A stretch of 10,284 nucleotides of DNA, from NCBI GenBank assembly GCA_046714215.1, contig JBKKBM010000252.1:1-10284 (forward strand). Reading direction: 5' to 3'. This DNA is from DATLCI01 sp046714215. GTDB lineage: Bacteria > Acidobacteriota > Terriglobia > Terriglobales > Acidobacteriaceae. This document shows, piece after piece, positions 6,523-10,284 of the stretch. The notes under the pieces are model-generated. The model was not told where the DNA came from. It was given only the letters and a program-made list of their open reading frames with translations, and did no database searches. The position numbers and the translations under genes are program-made. Within the stretch, counting starts at the first letter, position 1; every line of letters starts with the position of its first letter.

Positions 6523-7290
6523 ATGGAGAAAACTTTTACGTATAGCATCGTTATTCCCGCATATAACGAGAGCCAGCGCATCACTGCGTCGCTGGACAAG
6601 GTTCTCGCCCACATCGCCAAAGAGGGCTGGACGGCCGAAGTCATCGTGGTCAACGACGGCTCGCGCGACGATACCGCCGACATCATTCGCGGCTATATGC
6701 GTGAACATTCCATCGTCAAGTTACTGGAGAATCCCGGCAATAAGGGTAAGGGGTACTCCGTCCGCCACGGCATGATGGAAGCCCGCGGCGACATCCTGCT
6801 GCTGTCTGACGCCGACCTCTCCTCACCCATCTACGAAGCCCGCAAACTCTTCGACGCGATTGAAAAAGGCGGTGCCGACATCGCCATCGGCTCGCGCTGG
6901 CTGCAGAGGGAGACCCAGACTCAGCGCCAACCGTTCTATCGGCAGGTCTCCGGGCGCGTCTTCAATATCATGCTGCGCGTGGTCTTAGGCTTGAAACAGA
7001 AAGACACGCAATGCGGATTCAAGGCCTTTACCCGGCAGGCCGCCCAGTCTGTCTTCCCGCCGCAGCGCATCGAACGCTGGGGCTTTGATCCGGAGATCCT
7101 TTTCCTGGCCGATAAGTTCAAGCTGAAGACGGCGGAGGTCCCCGTCGAGTGGGCCAATGACGACCGCTCCAAGATCAACCCGCTCACGGACGGCTTCCGC
7201 ATGTTCTGGGAGATGTTCCGCGTGCGCTGGTATTCCATTAGCGGTGCCTACGATAACCTCAAACCTGCGGAAGCTACCAGCACGCGCTAA
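6523..7290 (+). CDS. Family 2 glycosyltransferase, dolichyl-phosphate glucosyltransferase-like
   Basis: The 255-residue product is a GT-A fold family 2 enzyme: VIPAYNES (10-17), VVNDGSRDDT (42-51, nucleotide binding), GKGYSVRHGM (75-84), the metal-binding DADLSSP (96-102) and DTQCGFKAF (161-169). These motifs are like the subgroup that includes eukaryotic ALG5 and bacterial polyprenyl-phosphate glucose/mannose synthases. The likely reaction is transfer of a sugar from a UDP- or GDP-sugar to a polyprenyl phosphate, feeding envelope glycan assembly. Donor and acceptor cannot be read from the sequence. There is no transmembrane segment. The C-terminal domain ends in WYSISGAYDNL. I chose the ATG at 6523, because the domain begins at residue 7; the upstream in-frame extension from 6388 lies inside the HD-GYP gene. 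The gene follows the HD-GYP gene by 67 nt on the same strand. Confidence 0.9.
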   Translation: MEKTFTYSIVIPAYNESQRITASLDKVLAHIAKEGWTAEVIVVNDGSRDDTADIIRGYMREHSIVKLLENPGNKGKGYSVRHGMMEARGDILLLSDADLSSPIYEARKLFDAIEKGGADIAIGSRWLQRETQTQRQPFYRQVSGRVFNIMLRVVLGLKQKDTQCGFKAFTRQAAQSVFPPQRIERWGFDPEILFLADKFKLKTAEVPVEWANDDRSKINPLTDGFRMFWEMFRVRWYSISGAYDNLKPAEATSTR

Positions 7291-7344
7291 AGAAGCTTTT
7301 CTATTAGCTTTTGGCTTGAAGCAAAGATGGTTTGATCTCGAAGG

Positions 7345-7396
7345 GGCACGGATTTATCCGTGCCATAAACACCGCAGGGAACCCCGGCTTTAGCCG
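7345..7396. repeat. REP-like pair of TTTA-loop hairpins
   Basis: Two palindromic hairpins sit in the 183-bp gap between the converging glycosyltransferase and antiporter genes. The first has arms GGCACGGA (7345-7352) and TCCGTGCC (7357-7364) around TTTA. The second has arms CGGC (7385-7388) and GCCG (7393-7396) around TTTA. Their centres are 36 bp apart, joined by an A-rich and then C-rich linker. I recall similar gggcacgg...ccgtgcc and cggctttagccg elements scattered in acidobacterial genomes, but cannot verify it here. They could also act as weak bidirectional termination structures, though no long T tract follows either. The rest of the gap (7291-7344, 7397-7473) shows no gene. Confidence 0.55.
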
Positions 7397-7473
7397 CCGA
7401 GGGTAGTTTTCCCCCAGCCCGCGAACTTCGAACCTGAGTTGCCTTGCAGGTTCCTTCGTGGTTCAACCGGCCC

Positions 7474-8631
7474 CTACGGCGCGGGCACGAAGTAGAACGC
7501 CACCGCCAGCAGCGCGTATACCGCCAAGAGTTGCACGCCTTCGAACCAGTTCGTCTCCCCGTCTGACGAGATCATCTCCACGATGATCACCGAGACGATG
7601 ATGGCGGAGATCTCAAAGGCATTGAACACCAGCGACATCGGATGTCCCACCGCCATCGAGAGAAACACCAGCAGCGGCGCCACGAACAGCGCGATCTGCG
7701 TGCTCGATCCCACGGCGATAGTCATGGCCAAGTCCATCTTGTTCTGCCGCGCTACCAGGATCGCAGTGGAATGTTCGGCCGCATTGCCCACGATGGCCAC
7801 CACGATCACGCCCACGAACAGTTCCGTCATGCCAAAGCTCTTGGTCACCGCCTCGATCTCGCCCACCAGCATCTCGCTCATGAACGCGATGGCCACGGTC
7901 GCCACTACCAGCGCCAACACGGCTGCTTTCTTTGACAGCACGTGTCCCTGCGTCACCGCCTCAGCTTCATCCTCTTGTATCGTGAACAGTGACCTGTGGG
8001 TCTTAAGCACGAAGACAAAGCTGATGGCATACACCAGCATCAGCACGCCCGCGGTCCACAGGCTCAGGTTTTGCAGGGTGGGACCGTGGTCCTTCAAGTC
8101 GCCATGCACGGCCAGGTCGTAGACGGCGGGCATCACCAGCGCCACCACGGCCACGAACAGCATCGTGCTGTTGGCCCCTGCGGCGGTTCGCGAGAACACC
8201 TGCTTTTGCCGGTTGAAGCCGCCCACCAGGATGGCCAGCCCCAGCACCAAGAGGATGTTGCCGATGATGCTGCCGGCGAGCGACGCTTTCACCACTTCGA
8301 TGTGTCCCGAGCGCAACGCGAAGAACGCGATGATCAGCTCCGTCGCATTGCCCATGGTCGCATTCAGCAATCCGCCCAGCGTGGGGCCGGAATAGACGAC
8401 CAGCGATTCGGTTGCCTCACCCAAAACGCCCGCCAGAGGGATGATGGCCACGGCCGCCATCACGAACACCCACACCGGACTGGCGTGCGTCGCATGCAGG
8501 TAGACGGCGGCGGGAATGGCGAGCAACAGCAGGTTCAACCACAGATGCTGGCTGCGTAAAGGGAAGTGCTGCCACGCGGTGGCCAGCGCATTCTGCTCAG
8601 ATGGTTGGGAACGTTGCGAACGTTTGCTCAT
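7474..8631 (-). CDS. cax: Calcium/proton (CaCA-family) antiporter, Cax type
   Basis: The 385-residue membrane protein is an H+-driven cation exchanger of the Ca2+:cation antiporter superfamily, expected to export Ca2+ (perhaps Na+ or K+) across the inner membrane. About eleven hydrophobic segments are visible. The two inverted alpha repeats are clear: GGLLNATMGNATELI (86-100, E98) and VGNAAEHSTAIL (281-292, E286), followed by GSSTQIALFVAPLLV (308-322). A short acidic cytoplasmic loop (QEDEAEA, about 219-225) separates the halves. Residues 1-28 are hydrophilic and Ser/Gln-rich. The length fits Cax proteins (350-430). The -10-like TAGAAT lies 9 nt before the ATG at 8631. The small zinc-ribbon gene lies 50 bp upstream on the same strand. 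The cation cannot be decided from sequence. Confidence 0.93.
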   Translation of the reverse strand: MSKRSQRSQPSEQNALATAWQHFPLRSQHLWLNLLLLAIPAAVYLHATHASPVWVFVMAAVAIIPLAGVLGEATESLVVYSGPTLGGLLNATMGNATELIIAFFALRSGHIEVVKASLAGSIIGNILLVLGLAILVGGFNRQKQVFSRTAAGANSTMLFVAVVALVMPAVYDLAVHGDLKDHGPTLQNLSLWTAGVLMLVYAISFVFVLKTHRSLFTIQEDEAEAVTQGHVLSKKAAVLALVVATVAIAFMSEMLVGEIEAVTKSFGMTELFVGVIVVAIVGNAAEHSTAILVARQNKMDLAMTIAVGSSTQIALFVAPLLVFLSMAVGHPMSLVFNAFEISAIIVSVIIVEMISSDGETNWFEGVQLLAVYALLAVAFYFVPAP

Positions 8632-8640
8632 GGCACACGG

Positions 8641-8646
8641 ATTCTA
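8641..8646 (-). promoter_or_regulatory. -10 hexamer of the antiporter gene, leaderless type
   Basis: TAGAAT on the minus strand ends 9 nt before the ATG at 8631. The hexamer 17 bp further upstream (TCGAAC) matches TTGACA at only three positions. No Shine-Dalgarno fits in the 9 nt, so the message would be leaderless or nearly so. Confidence 0.45.
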
Positions 8647-8681
8647 CCCGAGCGCGGCAAACTGTTCGAGTACCAGAGGGG

Positions 8682-8927
8682 TTACGAGGCGGCCGCGCGG
8701 CGGACCAGCGCCACGGACTTGGAAGTCAGGCGCACGCCCTGCTTGGCGTCATACGTCAGCGTCGATTTCTCTGCGCATGGTCCGCACAACCAGAAATGTT
8801 CCACGCTGGCCGTGGGACGCTTGCCGGCGATCAACACCGGTCCGTCTTTCTCAACTTTAAAAACTTTACCTTCGCGGAGATAGTGCAGCGGGGTCGAGCA
8901 TTCGGGATTGGCGCATTTCGACAGCAT
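8682..8927 (-). CDS. Small zinc-ribbon-like conserved protein
   Basis: The 81-residue product starts MLSKCANPEC, with C5 and C10, then CGPC (C48, C51) after HFWLC; H44 is nearby. This C-x4-C...C-x2-C arrangement suggests a zinc ribbon. The middle (YLREGKVFKVEKDGP) looks like beta strands, and the last 20 residues are basic. I recall short proteins beginning MLS[KR]CAN in acidobacterial genomes, but no function. There is no signal peptide. I chose the ATG at 8927: an upstream in-frame ATG at 8969 adds 14 residues without conserved character, and an AAAGGG lies about 6-11 nt before 8927. The gene is 50 bp upstream of cax on the same strand; a functional link is not shown. Confidence 0.65.
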   Translation of the reverse strand: MLSKCANPECSTPLHYLREGKVFKVEKDGPVLIAGKRPTASVEHFWLCGPCAEKSTLTYDAKQGVRLTSKSVALVRRAAAS

Positions 8928-9165
8928 AGACGGCCCTTTGGGTGGGGAATGCTTACGACAGCATAGCACTTTTTGCCTGTCGGAAACATTGGATGTGCCG
9001 GAATTGAGCCGGGATTTGCCGTGTGGAAATCTTTTCGGGAATAGCGGAAGCAGTATTCCCCAATCGAGATGAGATCCCTGCGGCAGATGTCAGTAAGACA
9101 TTCAGCATTCCTCCGCATTCGCCCCTACCTTGATCGGCTAAATGCTAACTGCCAACTGCCGGTTT
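8928..9165. other. Gene-free stretch between zinc-ribbon gene and tRNA, with two small repeats
   Basis: No convincing coding region is visible. It contains an inverted repeat, GGGAATA (9037-9043) and TATTCCC (9054-9060), with a 10-nt loop, and a heptad microrepeat at 9137-9164. The minus-strand open frame across it (to 9118) overlaps the zinc-ribbon gene and has no domain or signal. Confidence 0.5.
9137..9164. repeat. Heptad microrepeat next to the tRNA 3' end
   Basis: Four tandem 7-mers read GCTAAAT, GCTAACT, GCCAACT and GCCGGTT (9137-9143, 9144-9150, 9151-9157, 9158-9164). The last unit is the most diverged. It abuts the CCA end of the tRNA at 9166. It resembles short tandem heptamer repeats known in cyanobacteria; a single copy cannot show whether it is a dispersed family here. 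Confidence 0.45.
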
Positions 9166-9241
9166 TGGTGGGCCCGCTAGGATTTGAACCTAGGACCAAT
9201 CGATTATGAGCCGACTGCTCTAACCGCTGAGCTACGGGCCC
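9166..9241 (-). tRNA. tRNA with CAU anticodon, probably tRNA-Ile2 (lysidine)
   Basis: The minus strand folds into a complete 76-nt tRNA. It has a 7-bp acceptor GGGCCCG/CGGGCCC, a D stem GCTC/GAGC, an anticodon stem GTCGG/TCGAT with loop CTCATAA (anticodon at 9206-9208), a T arm CTAGG/CCTAG with loop TTCAAAT, and an encoded A-CCA end. The first pair is G1-C72, so it is not an initiator tRNA. The C4-G69 and C5-G68 pairs, and the D-arm and anticodon/variable-arm sequence, resemble E. coli tRNA-Ile2, whose C34 is changed to lysidine by TilS to read AUA. Elongator tRNA-Met is the alternative. The divergent cdd gene starts 70 bp away. Confidence 0.9.
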
Positions 9242-9296
9242 TTCCGGGAAGCTCTGTTAACTGTACCAAAGACCACGACTAATACGACGGCTGGTT

Positions 9297-9302
9297 TATA
9301 CT
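9297..9302 (+). promoter_or_regulatory. -10 hexamer of cdd, leaderless type
   Basis: TATACT, identical to the gatC hexamer, ends 9 nt before the cdd ATG at 9312. No -35 of quality and no Shine-Dalgarno are visible, which fits a leaderless transcript. Confidence 0.5.
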
Positions 9303-9311
9303 TCTCGCCCC

Positions 9312-9734
9312 ATGTCTCTTCCCAAGCCGTCCACCATTTCTGCCGAGACCCGCGACCGCCTGCTCGCTTCCGCCCGCCAGGTCATGGCCCGTGCCTATGC
9401 CCCGTACTCTGACTTTCAGGTGGGCGCCGCCATCCTGACCGACGATGGCCGCGTCTTTACCGGATGCAATGTCGAGAACGCCTCTTACGGACTCACCATC
9501 TGCGCCGAGCGCAATGCCATCTTCGCCGCCGTGGCCGCGGGCGATGGCAAAGCCAAACTCGTGATCAAAGCGGTGGCTGTCACCAATAGCCGGGAGATGG
9601 CGTGTTCTCCCTGCGGCGCCTGTCGCCAGGTCATCGCTGAGTTCGGCCCAGACGCCGCTATCTTTTATCAGGCGCCGAATGGCATCAGGGAACTTTCCAT
9701 AGAGGATCTGCTGCCCGACTCCTTCCGCTTCTGA
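9312..9734 (+). CDS. cdd: Cytidine deaminase
   Basis: Cdd hydrolyses cytidine and deoxycytidine to uridine and deoxyuridine in pyrimidine salvage. The 140-residue protein is the short homotetrameric type. Zinc-site motifs are intact: C64-A65-E66 in TICAERNA (E66 is the proton shuttle) and P100-C101-G102-A103-C104 in PCGACRQ. The substrate-binding GCNVENASYG is at 51-60, and the N-terminal YAPYSDFQVGAA is typical. The three Cys ligands (C64, C101, C104) mark it as the tetrameric rather than the E. coli-like dimeric class. The product feeds the phosphorylase encoded 74 bp downstream, so the pair is a small salvage cluster. The phosphorylase has its own extended -10-like site, so it need not be in the same transcript. 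Confidence 0.96.
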   Translation: MSLPKPSTISAETRDRLLASARQVMARAYAPYSDFQVGAAILTDDGRVFTGCNVENASYGLTICAERNAIFAAVAAGDGKAKLVIKAVAVTNSREMACSPCGACRQVIAEFGPDAAIFYQAPNGIRELSIEDLLPDSFRF

Positions 9735-9782
9735 ACTCCGATCCATGACTCCCATAACCCACTAGCATCCCCCGCGGAGCCC

Positions 9783-9791
9783 TGTTACTCT
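9783..9791 (+). promoter_or_regulatory. Extended -10-like site of the phosphorylase gene
   Basis: TG (9783-9784), one base, then TACTCT (9786-9791) forms an extended -10 (TGn-TAnnnT). The ATG at 9809 lies 17 nt beyond, giving a leader of about 11 nt. No clear -35 is present. Confidence 0.3.
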
Positions 9792-9808
9792 CTCCTTTCC
9801 TTCATTCC

Positions 9809-10284
9809 ATGCGTCCCGTAGATCTGATCCGCAAAAAACGCGATGGTGGCGAACATTCCCGCGACGAGATCGCCGTCATGGTGAATGGCTACACCTCGAA
9901 TGACATCCCGGACTATCAGATGTCCGCATGGCTCATGGCCGTGGTCAAAAGCGGCATGTCCAAGCCGGAGATCGCCGCTCTCACCGAGGTCATGCTCGCG
10001 TCCGGCCAGGTGCTGGAGCTCTCGTCTCTCCCCGCGCCGAAAGTGGACAAGCATTCCACGGGCGGGGTCGGCGACAAGACTTCGCTCATCCTTGCGCCCA
10101 TCGTGGCCGCCGGTGGACTCTACGTTCCGATGATCAGCGGGCGCGGCCTCGGCCATACCGGCGGCACGCTCGACAAGCTCGAAGCCATTCCCGGCTTCAA
10201 CGTGAACGTCACCATCGATCAATTCAAAAAGATATTGAAGGAATGTGGCTGCGCCATGATCGGGCAGACGGCGGAGATCGTCCC
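9809..10284 (+). CDS. deoA: Thymidine / pyrimidine-nucleoside phosphorylase (3' end outside window)
   Basis: The first 158 codons are present and no stop occurs before the window edge. The enzyme splits thymidine, deoxyuridine or uridine with phosphate into the base and (deoxy)ribose-1-phosphate. The N-terminal helical domain (1-68) begins RPVDLIRKKRDGG. The phosphate-binding KHSTGGVGDK (81-90) and the family signature SGRGLGHTGGTLDKLE (110-125) are both complete. Thymidine-specific DeoA and the broader Pdp differ by few residues, so deoA is used provisionally; the mix of DeoA-like (PMISGRGLG) and Pdp-like (GDKTSLILAP) residues leaves this open. It lies 74 bp downstream of cdd, whose deoxyuridine product is a substrate. 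No Shine-Dalgarno is obvious; the ATG at 9809 gives the usual N-terminus. Confidence 0.93.
   Translation, partial: MRPVDLIRKKRDGGEHSRDEIAVMVNGYTSNDIPDYQMSAWLMAVVKSGMSKPEIAALTEVMLASGQVLELSSLPAPKVDKHSTGGVGDKTSLILAPIVAAGGLYVPMISGRGLGHTGGTLDKLEAIPGFNVNVTIDQFKKILKECGCAMIGQTAEIV

Noticed and set aside
8831..9118. Minus-strand open frame of 95 codons overlapping the zinc-ribbon gene
   Set aside because: It overlaps most of a better supported gene in another frame and shows no domain, signal peptide or ribosome binding site.
9166..9241. tRNA gene as an integration (att) site
   Set aside because: No integrase and no repeat of the tRNA 3' end within the window; the neighbours are core metabolic genes.
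9280..9288. TAATACGAC, identical to the first nine bases of the T7 phage promoter
   Set aside because: The rest of the phage consensus is absent (GGCTGG follows). A nine-base match by chance next to a tRNA/cdd gap is not evidence of a phage promoter or of vector sequence.

Overview
The window looks like ordinary bacterial chromosome from a GC-rich, Gram-negative-type lineage. My best guess is Acidobacteriota (Terriglobia / Koribacter-like). The reasons are the mix of genes (gatCA, an FmdE-like protein, a DciA/DUF721 protein, a Cax-type antiporter, cdd-deoA), two small Cys-rich or Lys-rich proteins of a kind I associate with that phylum, and many start codons with a -10-like hexamer only 6-10 nt upstream. 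The taxonomic call is inference; no rRNA or marker search was possible.

Layout, left to right. Positions 1-1394 hold the 3' part of a long repetitive, probably exported, fibre-like protein closed by a strong rho-independent terminator. Then come gatC and gatA (the transamidosome subunits C and A; gatB is not here). Next is a small secreted Gly/Lys-rich protein with a strong Shine-Dalgarno, converging on a minus-strand FmdE-family zinc protein. That gene is divergent, across 41 bp, from a plus-strand DUF721/DciA-like gene. The latter converges on a minus-strand secreted protein of unknown family; the two stop codons share an 8-bp palindrome. A response regulator with an HD-GYP output domain and a family 2 glycosyltransferase (dolichyl-phosphate glucosyltransferase-like) follow on the plus strand. 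A REP-like pair of TTTA-loop hairpins separates the glycosyltransferase from a minus-strand cation/proton antiporter (Cax), which is preceded by a small zinc-ribbon-like gene. A 238-bp gene-free stretch with an inverted repeat and a heptad microrepeat leads to a minus-strand tRNA with anticodon CAU, probably tRNA-Ile2 (the lysidine tRNA). The window ends with the pyrimidine salvage pair cdd and deoA/pdp, the latter cut by the window edge.

How the genes relate: gatC-gatA is a clear operon (6-nt gap), and cdd with the thymidine/pyrimidine phosphorylase act in the same pyrimidine nucleoside salvage pathway. The remaining genes are mostly single transcription units in alternating directions. I found no CRISPR array, insertion sequence, prophage module or defence system. 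The most interesting signals are the fibre-like repeat protein, the recurrent leaderless-type promoters, the Lys-rich secreted protein, the two uncharacterised conserved-looking proteins and the small repeats between genes. Nothing here convinces me that a new multi-gene system is present.
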